Assembly (NCBI RefSeq): GCF_041381155.1
Contig: NC_091144.1
Span: forward strand, 558,001-622,000
DNA length: 64,000 nt
Origin: Argopecten irradians
Taxonomy: Eukaryota; Mollusca; Bivalvia; Pectinida; Pectinidae
Direction: 5' to 3'
The notes beneath the pieces were generated by a model. The model did not search any database, was not told where the DNA came from, and was given only the letters and a program-made list of their open reading frames with translations. Positions 1 to 14,700 of the stretch are shown piece after piece. Every line of letters begins with the position of its first letter. Positions within the stretch are counted from its first letter, which is position 1. The position numbers and the translations under genes are program-made.

Positions 1-3000
1 TCCCGTAAATAACAATAGGACCACAGGTATATCATAGGATCATACTAGGCCATTCTCTACTCTATCCCGTAAATGACAATAGACCACAGGTATATCATAG
101 GATCATACTAGGCATTCTCTACTCTATCCCGTAAATGACAATAGACCACAGGTATATCATAGGATCATACTAGGCCATTCTCTATCTATCCCGTAAATAA
201 CAATAGGCCACAGGTATATCATAGGATCATACTAGGTCATTCTCTATCCTGTAAATAACAATAGGCCACAGGTATATCATAGGATCATACTAGGTCATTC
301 TCTACTCTATCCCGTAAATAACAATAGGCCACAGGTATATCATAGGATCATACTAGGTCATTCTCTACTCTATCCCGTAAATAACAATAGACCACAGGTA
401 TATCATAGGATCATACTAGGTCATTCTCTACTCTATCCCGTAAATAACAATAGGCCACAGGTATATCATAGGATCATACTAGGTCATTCTCTACTCTATC
501 CCGTAAATAACAATAGACCACAGGTATATCATAGGATCATACTAGGTCATTCTCTACTCTATCCCGTAAATAACAATAGACCACAGGTATATCATAGGAT
601 CATACTAGGTCATTCTCTACTCTATCCCGTAAATAACAATAGGCCACAGGTATATCATAGGATCATACTAGGTCATTCTCTATCCTGTAAATAACAATAG
701 ACCACAGGTATATCATAGGATCATACTAGGTCATTCTCTCTCTATCCTGTAAATAACAATAGGCCACAGGTATATCATAGGATCATACTAGGTCATTCTC
801 TACTCTATCCTGTAAATAACAATAGACCACAGGTATATCATAGGATCATACTAGGTCATTCTCTTCTCTATCCCGTAAATAACAATAGGCCACAGGTATA
901 TCATAGGATCATACTAGGTCATTCTCTACTCTATCCCGTAAATAACAATAGGCCACAGGTATATCATAGGATCATACTAGGTCATTCTCTACTCTATCCC
1001 GTAAATAACAATAGGCCACAGGTATATCATAGGATCATACTAGGTCATTCTCTACTCTATCCCGTAAATAACAATAGGCCACAGGTATATCATAGGATCA
1101 TACTAGGCCATCTCTACTCTATCCGTAAATAACAATAGGCCACAGGTATATCATAGGATCATACTAATCTTCTCTATCCCGTAAATAACAATAGGCCACA
1201 GGTATATCATAGGATCATACTAGGTCATTCTCTACTCTATCCTGTAAATAACAATAGGCCACAGGTATATCATAGGATCATACTAGGCCATTCTCTACTC
1301 TATCCCGTAAATAACAATAGGCCACAGGTATATCATATGATCATACTAGGCCATTCTCTATCCTGTAAATAACAATAAATAACAATAGGCCACAGGTATA
1401 TCATAGGATCATACTAGGCCATTCTCTACTCTATCCCGTAAATAACAATAGGCCACAGGTATATCATAGGATCATACTAGGTCATTCTCTACTCTATCCC
1501 GTAAATAACAATAGGCCACAGGTATATCATAGGATCATACTAGGTCATTCTCTACTCTATCCCGTAAATAACAATAGGCCACAGGTATATCATAGGATCA
1601 TACTAGGCCATTCTCTACTCCGTAAATAACAATAGGCCACAGGTATATCATAGGATCATACTAGGTCATTCTCTACTCTATCCCGTAAATAACAATAGGC
1701 CACAGGTATATCATAGGATCATACTAGGTCATTCTCTACTCTATCCCGTAAATAACAATAGGCCACAGGTATATCATAGGATCATACTAGGTCATTCTCT
1801 ACTCTATCCCGTAAATAACAATAGGCCACAGGTATATCATAGGATCATACTAGGTCATTCTCTATCCCGTAAATAACAATAGGCCACAGGTATATCATAG
1901 GATCATACTAGGTCATTCTCTACTCTATCCCGTAAATAACAATAGGCCACAGGTATATCATAGGATCATACTAGGTCATTCTCTACTCTATCCCGTAAAT
2001 AACAATAGGCCACAGGTATATCATAGGATCATACTAGGTCATTCTCTACTCTATCCCGTAAATGACAATAGGCCACAGGTATATCATAGGATCATACTAG
2101 GTCATTCTACTCTATCCCGTAAATAACAATAGGCCACAGGTATATCATATGATCATACTAGGCTATTCTCTATCCTGTAAATAACAATAGGCCACAGGTA
2201 TATCATAGGATCATACTAGGCCATTCTCTACTCTATCCCGTAAATAACAATAGGCCACAGGTATATCATAGGATCATACTAGGTCATTCTCTACTCTATC
2301 CCGTAAATAACAATAGGCCACAGGTATATCATAGGATCATACTAGGTCATTCTCTACTCTATCCCGTAAATAACAATAGGCCACAGGTATATCATAGGAT
2401 CATACTAGGTCATTCTCTACTCTATCCGTAAATAACAATAGGCCACAGGTATATCATAGGATCATACTAGGCCATTCTCTACTCTATCCCGTAAATAACA
2501 ATAGGCCACAGGTATATCATAGGATCATACTAGGTCATTCTCTACTCTATCCCGTAAATAACAATAGACCACAGGTATATCATAGGATCATACTAGGTCA
2601 TTCTCTACTCTATCCCGTAAATAACAATAGGCCACAGGTATATCATAGGATCATACTAGGTCATTCTCTACTCTATCCCGTAAATAACAATAGACCACAG
2701 GTATATCATAGGATCATACTAGGCCATTCCTCTATCCTGTAAATAACAATAGACCACAGGTATATCATAGGATCATACTAGGTCATTCTCTACTCTATCC
2801 CGTAAATAACAATAGGCCACAGGTATATCATAGGATCATACTAGGTCATTCTCTACTCTATCCCGTAAATAACAATAGGCCACAGGTATATCATAGGATC
2901 ATACTAGGTCATTCTCTACTCTATCCCGTAAATAACAATAGACCACAGGTATATCATAAGATCATACTAGGCCATTCTCTACTCTATCCTGTAAATAACA

Positions 3001-5545
3001 ATAGGCCACAGGTATATCATAGGATCATACTAGGCCATTCTCTACTCTATCCCGTAAATAACAATAGGCCACAGGTATATCATAGGATCATACTAGGCCA
3101 TTCTCTACTCTATCCCGTAAATAACAATAGACCACAGGTATATCATAGGATCATACTAGGTAATCATTCTCTACTCTATCCCGTAAATAACAATAGGCCA
3201 CAGGTATATCATAGGATCATACTAGGTCATTCTCTACTCTATCCCGTAAATAACAATAGGCCACAGGTATATCATAGGATCATACTAGGTCATTCTCTAC
3301 TCTATCCCGTAAATAACAATAGGCCACAGGTATATCATAGGATCATACTAGGCCATTCTCTACTCTATCCCGTAAATAACAATAGACCACAGGTATATCA
3401 TAGGATCATACTAGGTCATATCATTAGGCCAATCTACATCTATCCCGTAAATAACAATAGGCCACAGGTATATCATAGGATCATACTAGGCCATTCTCTA
3501 CTCTATCCCGTAAATAACAATAGACCACAGGTATATCATATGATCATACTAGGTCATTCTCTATCCTGTAAATAACAATAGGCCACAGGTATATCATAGG
3601 ATCATACTAGGTCATTCTCTACTCTATCCCGTAAATAACAATAGGCCACAGGTATATCATAGGATCATACTAGGTCATTCTCTACTCTATCCCGTAAATA
3701 ACAATAGGCCACAGGTATATCATAGGATCATACTAGGTCATTCTCTACTCTATCCCGTAAATAACAATAGACCACAGGTATATCATAGGATCATACTAGG
3801 TCATTCTCTACTCTATCCGTAAATAACAATAGGCCACAGGTATATCATAGGATCATACTAGGTCATTCTCTACTCTATCCCGTAAATAACAATAGGCCAC
3901 AGGTATATCATAGGATCATACTAGGTCATTCTCTACTCTATCCCGTAAATAACAATAGGCCACAGGTATATCATAGGATCATACTAGGCCATTCACTATC
4001 CTGTAAATAACAATAGACCACAGGTATATCATAGGATCATACTAGGTCATTTTCTACTCTATCCCGTAAATAACAATAGGCCACAGGTATATCATAGGAT
4101 CATACTAGGTCATTCTCTACTCTATCCCGTAAATAACAATAGGCCACAGGTATATCATAGGATCATACTAGGTCATTCTCTACTCTATCCCGTAAATAAC
4201 AATAGGCCACAGGTATATCATAGGATCATACTAGGTCATTCTCTACTCTATCCCGTAAATAACAATAGGCCACAGGTATATCATAGGATCATACTAGGTC
4301 ATTCTCTACTCTATCCCGTAAATAACAATAGGCCACAGGTATATCATAGGATCATACTAGGTCATTCTCTATCCCGTAAATAACAATAGACCACAGGTAT
4401 ATCATAGGATCATACTAGGTCATTCTCTACTCTCCGTAAATAACAATAGACCACAGGTATATCATAGGATCATACTAGGCCATTCTCTACTCTATCCCGT
4501 AAATAACAATAGACCACAGGTATATCATAGGATCATACTAGGCCATTCATTCTCTCTATCCCGTAAATAACAATAGGCCACAGGTATATCATAGGATCAT
4601 ACTAGGCCATTCTCTACTCTATCCTGTAAATAACAATAGGCCACAGGTATATCATAGGATCATACTAGGTCATTCTCTACTCTATCCCGTAAATAACAAT
4701 AGGCCACAGGTATATCATAGGATCATACTAGGTCATTCTCTACTCTATCCCGTAAATAACAATAGGCCACAGGTATATCATAGGATCATACTAGGTCATT
4801 CTCTACTCTATCCTGTAAATAACAATAGGCCACAGGTATATCATAGGATCATACTAGGTCATTCTCTACTCTATCCCGTAAATAACAATAGGCCACAGGT
4901 ATATCATAGGATCATACTAGGTCATTCTCTACTCTATCCCGTAAATAACAATAGGCCACAGGTATATCATAGGATCATACTAGGTCATTCTCTACTCTAT
5001 CCCGTAAATAACAATAGGCCACAGGTATATCATAGGATCATACTAGGCCATTCTCTACTCTATCCCGTAAATAACAATAGACCACAGGTATATCATAGGA
5101 TCATACTAGGCCATTCTCTACTCTATCCCGTAAATAACAATAGACCACAGGTATATCATAGGATCATACTAGGTCATTCTCTATCCTGTAAATAACAATA
5201 GGCCACAGGTATATCATAGGATCATACTAGGTCATTCTCTATCCTGTAAATAACAATAGACCACAGGTATATCATATGATCATACTAGGCCATTCTCTAT
5301 CCTGTAAATAACAATAGACCACAGGTATATCATAGGATCATACTAGGCCATTCTCTATCCTGTAAATAACAATAGGCCACAGGTATATCATAGGATCATA
5401 CTAGGTCATTCTCTACTCTATCCCGTAAATAACAATAGGCCACAGGTATATCATAGGATCATACTAGGCCATTCTCTACTCTATCCCGTAAATAACAATA
5501 GGCCACAGGTATATCATAGGATCATACTAGGTCATTCTCTATCCT
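1..5545. repeat. Tandem array A, 63-bp unit (58-bp variant)
   Basis: Head-to-tail repeats fill this stretch, with roughly 88 copies; the left end is cut by the window. A clean unit is 1441-1503 and the next copy starts at 1504, so the period is 63 bp. Hallmark motifs are CCACAGGTATATCATA and GGATCATACTAGG. A second length class of about 58 bp lacks a CTCTA-type segment before the CCTGTAAATAAC motif (for example near 240, 680 and 5,185). Two sites alternate between copies: TAGGCC/TAGACC and AGGTCATT/AGGCCATT. A few copies are disturbed, such as a 10-bp internal duplication near 1,373 and an irregular unit at 3,413-3,440. No long reading frame exists. This is a minisatellite or satellite with no sign of coding. 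Confidence 0.97.
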
Positions 5546-5790
5546 CGTAAATAACTGTAAATGATAGACCACACTGGTATACATATGATAGTGACCACTC
5601 TCTAATCCTGTAAAAGGGTATCAATAGGCAAGCTGGAGTTTATAACAATAGTGTACCACATGTGCTTTATCCAGTATGGCATATCATAGATTGATAGGCC
5701 AACGATATGATTTCACAAAAGTGTCCACTGTATTGACAAACTGATGCATTTTCATGGCCACGATAGACCCGTGGGTAAAAGTGACCACTG
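5546..5790. other. Chimeric junction between arrays A and B
   Basis: Short pieces of both repeats alternate here. AGTGACCACT, typical of array B, lies at 5590-5599 and is followed at once by an array A-like CTCTAATCCTGTAAA. Further on, ATATGAT and TATCATAG pieces of A alternate with B-like AAGTG-CCACTG and GACAAACTGAT pieces. No gene is visible. Both a recombination scar and a consensus blended from reads of two arrays would look like this. Confidence 0.7.
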
Positions 5791-8700
5791 TAGTATCCAA
5801 ACTGATCATTGATGGCCACGTATAGATTTAAAAGTGACCACTGTAACAATTTAAAAGACCACTGTAACATGTATTACAAACTGATCATTGATGGCCACGA
5901 TAGATTTAAAAGTGACCACTGTAACATTGGTACAAACTGATCATTGATGCCACGATAGATTTAAAAGTGACCACTGTAACATGTACAAACTGATCATTGA
6001 TGGCCACGATAGATTTAAAAGTGACCACTGTAACATGTACAAACTGATCATTGATGGCCACGATAGATTTAAAAGTGACCACTGTAACATGACAAACTGA
6101 TCATTGATGGCCACACGATAGATTTAAAAGTGACCACTGTAACATGTACAAACTGATCATTGATGGCCACGATAGATTTAAAAGTGACCACTGTAACATG
6201 TACAAACTGATCATTGATGCCCACGATTAGATTTAAAAGTGACCACTGTAACATGTACAAACTGATCATGATGCCCACGATAGATTTAAAAGTGACCACT
6301 GTAACATGTACAAACTGATCATTGATGGCCACGATAGATTTAAAAGTGACCACTGTAACATGTACAAACTGATCATTGATGGCCACGATAGATTTAAAAG
6401 TGACCACTGTAACATGTACAAACTGATCATTGATGGCCCACGATAGATTTAAAAGTGACCACTGTAACATGTACAAACTGATCATTGATGGCCACGATAG
6501 ATTTAAAAGTGACCACTGTCAAACACGGACAACTTACTGATCATTGATGCCCACGATAGATTTAAAAGTGACCAACTGTAACATGTACAAACTGATCATT
6601 GATGCCCACGATAGATTTAAAATGACCACTTGTAACACGGTACAAACTGATCATTGATGCCCACGATAGATTTAAAAGTGACCACTGGTAAACATGTACA
6701 AACTGATCATTGATGGCCCACGATAGATTTAAAAGTGACCACTGTAACACGGACAAACTGATCATTGATGCCACGATAGATTTTAAAGGTGACCACTGTA
6801 ACATTGTACAAACTGATCATTGATGGCCACGATAGATTTAAAAGTGACCACTGTTAACATGTACACTGACAAACTGATCATTGATGGCCACGATAGATTT
6901 AAAAGTGACCACTGTAACATGTACAAACTGATCATTGATGGCCACGATAGATTTAAAAGTGACCACTGTAACAACAAATGATCATTGATGCCTACGATAG
7001 ATTTAAAAGTGACCACTGTAACATTGACAAACTGATCATTGATGCCACGATAGATTTAAAAGTGACCACTGTAACATGTACAAACTGATCATTGATGGCC
7101 ACGATAGATTTAAAAGTGACCACTGTAACATGTACAAACTGATCATTGATGGCCACGATAGATTTAAAAGTGACCACTGTAACATGTACAAACTGATCAT
7201 TGATGGCCACGATAGATTTAAAAGTGACCACTGTAACATGTACAAATTGATCATTGATGGCCACGATAATTGTGAAGTGACCACTGTAACATGTACAAAC
7301 TGATCATTGATGGCCACGATAATTGTAAAAGTGACCACTGTAACATGTACAAACTGATCATTGATGGCCACGATAGATTTAAAAGTGACCACTGTAACAT
7401 GTACAAACTGATCATTGATGGCCACGATAGATTTAAAAGTGACCACTGTAACATGTACAAACTGATCATTGATGGCCACGATAGATTTAAAAGTGACCAC
7501 TGTAACATGTACAAAACTGATCATTGATGGCCACGATAGACCCTGTTTAAAAGTGACCACTGTAACATGTACAAACTGATCATTGATGACCAGGATAGAT
7601 TTAAAAGTGACCACTGTAACAGGGACAAACTGATCATTGATGGCCACGATAGATTTAAAAGTGACCACTGTAACACGACAAACTGATCATTGATGGCCAC
7701 GATAGATTTAAAAGTGACCACTGTAACACGTGACAAACTGATCATTGATGGCCACGATAGATTTAAAAGTGACCACTGTAACATGTACAAACTGATCATT
7801 GATGCCACGATAGATTTAAAAGTGACCACTGTAACATGTACAAACTGATCATTGATGGCCACGATAGATTTAAAAGTGACCACTGTAACATGTACAAACT
7901 GATCATTGATGCCACGATAGATTTAAAAGTGACCACTGTAACATGTACAAACTGATCATTGATGGCCACGATAGATTTAAAAGTGACCACTGTAACATGT
8001 ACAAACTGATCATTGATGGCCACGATAGATTTAAAAGTGACCACTGTAACACAGACAAACTGATCATTGATGGCCACGATAGATTTAAAAGTGACCACTG
8101 TAACATGTACAAACTGATCATTGATGGCCACGATAGATTTAAAAGTGACCACTGTAACATGTACAAACTGATCATTGATGGCCACGATAGATTTAAAAGT
8201 GACCACTGTAACATGTACAAACTGATCATTGATGGCCACGATAGATTTAAAAGTGACCACTGTAACATGTACAAACTGATCATTGATGGCCACGATAATT
8301 GTAAAAGTGACCACTGTAACATGTACAAACTGATCATTGATGGCCACGATAGATTTAAAAGTGACCACTGTAACATGTACAAACTGATCATTGATGGCCA
8401 CGATAGATTTAAAAGTGACCACTGTAACATGTACAAACTGATCATTGATGGCCACGATAGATTTAAAAGTGACCACTGTAACATGTACAAACTGATCATT
8501 GATGGCCACGATAGATTTAAAAGTGACCACTGTAACATGTACAAACTGATCATTGATGGCCACGATAGATTTAAAAGTGACCACTGTAACATGTACAAAC
8601 TGATCATTGATGGCCACGATAGATTTAAAAGTGACCACTGTAACATGTACAAACTGATCATTGATGGCCACGATAGATTTAAAAGTGACCACTGTAACAT

Positions 8701-11700
8701 GGACAAACTGATCATTGATGGCCACGATAGATTTAAAAGTGACCACTGTAACATGTACAAACTGATCATTGATGGCCACGATAGATTTAAAAGTGACCAC
8801 TGTAACACGGTACAAACTGATCATTGATGGCCACGATAGATTTAAAAGTGACCACTGTAACATGTACAAACTGATCATTGATGCCACGATAGATTTAAAA
8901 GTGACCACTGTAACAAGGACAAACTGATCATTGATGGCCACGATAGATTTAAAAGTGACCACTGTAACATGTACAAACTGATCATTGATGGCCACGATAG
9001 ATTTAAAAGTGACCACTGTAACATGTACAAACTGATCATTGATGGCCACGATAGATTTAAAAGTGACCACTGTAACATGTACAAACTGATCATTGATGGC
9101 CACGATAGATTTAAAAGTGACCACTGTAACATGTACAAACTGATCATTGATGGCCATGATAGATTTAAAAGTGACCACTGTAACATGTACAAACTGATCA
9201 TTGATGGCCACGATAGATTTAAAAGTGACCACTGTAACACGGACAAACTGATCATTGATGGCCACGATAGATTTAAAAGTGACCACTGTAACATGTACAA
9301 ACTGATCATTGATGGCCACGATAGATTTAAAAGTGACCACTGTAACATGTACAAACTGATCATTGATGGCCACGATAGATTTAAAAGTGACCACTGTAAC
9401 ATGTACAAACTGATCATTGATGGCCACGATAGATTTAAAAGTGACCACTGTAACATGTACAAACTGATCATTGATGGCCACGATAGATTTAAAAGTGACC
9501 ACTGTAACATGGACAAACTGATCATTGATGGCCACGATAGATTTAAAAGTGACCACTGTAACACGACAAACTGATCATTGATGGCCACGATAGATTTAAA
9601 AGTGACCACTGTAACATGTACAAACTGATCATTGATGGCCACGATAGATTTAAAAGTGACCACTGTAACATGTACAAACTGATCATTGATGCCACGATAG
9701 ATTTAAAAGTGACCACTGTAACACATGTACAAACTGATCATTGATGGCCACGATAGATTTAAAAGTGACCACTGTAACATGTACAAACTGATCATTGATG
9801 GCCACGATAGATTTAAAAGTGACCACTGTAACATGTACAAACTGATCATTGATGGCCACGATAGATTTAAAAGTGACCACTGTAACATGACAAACTGATC
9901 ATTGATGGCCACGATAGATTTAAAAGTGACCACTGTAACATGTACAAACTGATCATTGATGGCCACGATAGATTTAAAAGTGACCACTGTAAACATGTAC
10001 AAACTGATCATTGATGGCCACGATAGATTTAAAAGTGACCACTGTAACATGTACAAACTGATCATTGATGGCCCACGATAGATTTAAAAGTGACCACTGT
10101 AACATGTACAAACTGATCATTGATGCCCACGATAGATTTAAAAGTGACCACTGTAACATGTACAAACTGATCATTGATGGCCACGATAGATTTAAAAGTG
10201 ACCACTGTAAACATGTACAAACTGATCATTGATGGCCACGATAGATTTAAAAGTGACCACTGTAACATGTACAAACTGATCATTGATGGCCACGATAGAT
10301 TTAAAAGTGACCACTGTAACATGTACAAACTGATCATTGATGGCCACGATAGATTTAAAAGTGACCACTGTAACATGTACAAACTGATCATTGATGCCAC
10401 GATAGATTTAAAAGTGACCACTGTAACATGTACAAACTGATCATTGATGGCCACGATAGATTTTAAAAGTGACCACTGTAACATGTACAAACTGATCATT
10501 GATGGCCACGATAGATTTAAAAGTGACCACTGTAACATGTACAAACTGATCATTGATGGCCACGATAGATTTAAAAGTGACCACTGTAACATGTACAAAC
10601 TGATCATTGATGGCCACGATAGATTTAAAAGTGACCACTGTAACATGTACAAACTGATCATTGATGGCCACGATAGATTTAAAAGTGACCACTGTAACAT
10701 GTACAAACTGATCATTGATGGCCACGATAGATTGTAAAAGACCACTGAGACATGATGCCACGATAAAAAGTGACACGTAACATGTACAAACTGATCATTG
10801 ATGGCCACGATAGATTTAAAAGTGACCACTGTAACATGTACAAACTGATCATTGATGGCCACGATAGATTTAAAAGTGACCACTGTAACATGTACAAACT
10901 GATCATTGATGGCCACGATAGATTTAAAAGTGACCACTGTAACATGTACAAACTGATCATTGATGCCACGATAGATTTAAAAGTGACCACTGTAACATGT
11001 ACAAACTGATCATTGATGGCCACGATAGATTTAAAAGTGACCACTGTAACATGTACAAACTGATCATTGATGGCCACGATAGATTTAAAAGTGACCACTG
11101 TAACATGTACAAACTGATCATTGATGGCCACGATAGATTTAAAAGTGACCACTGTAACATGTACAAACTGATCATTGATGGCCACGATAGATTTAAAAGT
11201 GACCACTGTAACATGTACAAACTGATCATTGATGGCCACGATAGATTTAAAAGTGACCACTGTAACATGTACAAACTGATCATTGATGGCCACGATAGAT
11301 TTAAAAGTGACCACTGTAACATGTACAAACTGATCATTGATGGCCACGATAGATTTTAAAAGTGACCACTGTAACATGTACAAACTGATCATTGATGGCC
11401 ACGATAGATTTAAAAGTGACCACTGTAACATGTACAAACTGATCATTGATGGCCACGATAGATTTAAAAGTGACCAGTGTAACATGTACAAACTGATCAT
11501 TGATGGCCACGATAGATTTAAAAGTGACCACTGTAACACGGACAAACTGATCATTGATGGCCACGATAGATTTAAAAGTGACCACTGTAACATGTACAAA
11601 CTGATCATTGATGGCCACGATAGATTTAAAAGTGACCACTGTAACATGTACAAACTGATCATTGATGCCACGATAGATTTAAAAGTGACCACTGTAACAT

Positions 11701-14700
11701 GTACAAACTGATCATTGATGCCACGATAGATTTAAAAGTGACCACTGTAACATGTACAAACTGATCATTGATGGCCACGATAGATTTAAAAGTGACCACT
11801 GTAACATGTACAAACTGATCATTGATGGCCACGATAGATTTAAAAGTGACCACTGTAACATGTACAAACTGATCATTGATGGCCACGATAGATTTAAAAG
11901 TGACCACTGTAACATGTACAAACTGATCATTGATGGCCACGATAGATTTAAAAGTGACCACTGTAACATGTACAAACTGATCATTGATGGCCACGATAGA
12001 TTTAAAAGTGACCACTGTAACACGGTACAAACTGATCATTGATGGCCACGATAGATTTAAAAGTGACCACTGTAACATGTACAAACTGATCATTGATGGC
12101 CACGATAGATTTAAAAGTGACCACTGTAACATGTACAAACTGATCATTGATGGCCACGATAGATTTAAAAGTGACCACTGTAACATGTACAAACTGATCA
12201 TTGATGGCCACGATAGATTTAAAAGTGACCACTGTAACATGTACAAACTGATCATTGATGGCCACGATAGATTTAAAAGTGACCACTGTAACATGTACAA
12301 ACTGATCATTGATGGCCATGAGAGATTTAAAAGTGACCACTGTAACATGTACAAACTGATCATTGATGGCCACGATAGATTTAAAAGTGACCACTGTAAC
12401 ATGTACAAACTGATCATTGATGGCCACGATAGATTTAAAAGTGACCACTGTAACATGTACAAACTGATCATTGATGGCCACGATAGATTTAAAAGTGACC
12501 ACTGTAACAGGGACAAACTGATCATTGATGGCCACGATAGATTTAAAAGTGACCACTGTAACACAGACAAACTGATCATTGATGGCCACGATAGATTTAA
12601 AAGTGACCACTGTAACATGTACAAACTGATCATTGATGCCACGATAGATTTAAAAGTGACCACTGTAACATGTACAAACTGATCATTGATGGCCACGATA
12701 GATTTAAAAGTGACCACTGTAACATGTACAAACTGATCATTGATGGCCACGATAGATTTAAAAGTGACCACTGTAAACATGTACAAACTGATCATTGATG
12801 GCCACGATAGATTTAAAAGTGACCACTGTAACATGTACAAACTGATCATTGATGGCCACGATAGATTTAAAAGTGACCACTGTAACATGTACAAACTGAT
12901 CATTGATGGCCACGATAGATTTAAAAGTGACCACTGTAACATGTACAAACTGATCATTGATGGCCACGATAGATTTAAAAGTGACCACTGTAACATGACA
13001 AACTGATCATTGATGGCCACGATAGATTTAAAAGTGACCACTGTAACATGTACAAACTGATCATTGATGGCCACGATAGATTTAAAAGTGACCACTGTAA
13101 CATGTACAAACTGATCATTGATGGCCACGATAGATTTAAAAGTGACCACTGTAACATGTACAAACTGATCATTGATGGCCACGATAGATTTAAAAGTGAC
13201 CACTGTAACATGTACAAACTGATCATTGATGGCCACGATAGATTTAAAAGTGACCACTGTAACATGTACAAACTGATCATTGATGCCCACGATAATTGTA
13301 AAGTGACCACTGTAACATGTACAAACTGATCATTGATGGCCACGATAGATTTAAAAGTGACCACTGTAACATGTACAAACTGATCATTGATGGCCACGAT
13401 AGATTTAAAAGTGACCACTGTAAACATGTACAAACTGATCATTGATGGCCACGATAGATTTAAAAGTGACCACTGTAACACATGACAAACTGATCATTGA
13501 TGGCCACGATAGATTTAAAAGTGACCACTGTAACATGTACAAACTGATCATTGATGGCCACGATAGATTTAAAAGTGACCACTGTAACATGTACAAACTG
13601 ATCATTGATGGCCACGATAGATTTAAAAGTGACCACTGTAACATGTACAAACTGATCATTGATGGCCACGATAGATTTAAAAGTGACCACTGTAACACAC
13701 AAACTGATCATTGATGGCCACGATAGATTTAAAAGTGACCACTGTAACATGTACAAACTGATCATTGATGGCCACGATAGATTTAAAAGTGACCACTGTA
13801 ACATGTACAAACTGATCATTGATGGCCACGATAGATTTAAAAGTGACCACTGTAACATGTACAAACTGATCATTGATGGCCACGATAGATTTAAAAGTGA
13901 CCACTGTAACATGTACAAACTGATCATTGATGGCCACGATAATTTAAAAGTGACCACTGTAACATGTACAAACTGATCATTGATGGCCACGATAGATTTA
14001 AAAGTGACCACTGTAACATGTACAAACTGATCATTGATGGCCACGATAGATTTAAAAGTGACCACTGTAACATGTACAAACTGATCATTGATGGCCACGA
14101 TAGATTTAAAAGTGACCACTGTAACATGTACAAACTGATCATTGATGGCCACGATAGATTTAAAAGTGACCACTGTAACATGTACAAACTGATCATTGAT
14201 GGCCACGATAGATTTAAAAGTGACCACTGTAACATGTACAAACTGATCATTGATGGCCACGATAGATTTAAAAGTGACCACTGTAACATGTACAAACTGA
14301 TCATTGATGGCCACGATAGATTTAAAAGTGACCACTGTAACATGTACAAACTGATCATTGATGGCCACGATAGATTTAAAAGTGACCACTGTAACACGGA
14401 CAAACTGATCATTGATGGCCACGATAGATTTAAAAGTGACCACTGTAACACGGACAAACTGATCATTGATGGCCACGATAGATTTAAAAGTGACCACTGT
14501 AACATGTACAAACTGATCATTGATGGCCACGATAGATTTAAAAGTGACCACTGTAACACGGACAAACTGATCATTGATGGCCACGATAGATTTAAAAGTG
14601 ACCACTGTAACATGTACAAACTGATCATTGATGGCCACGATAGATTTAAAAGTGACCACTGTAACATGTACAAACTGATCATTGATGCCCACGATAGATT

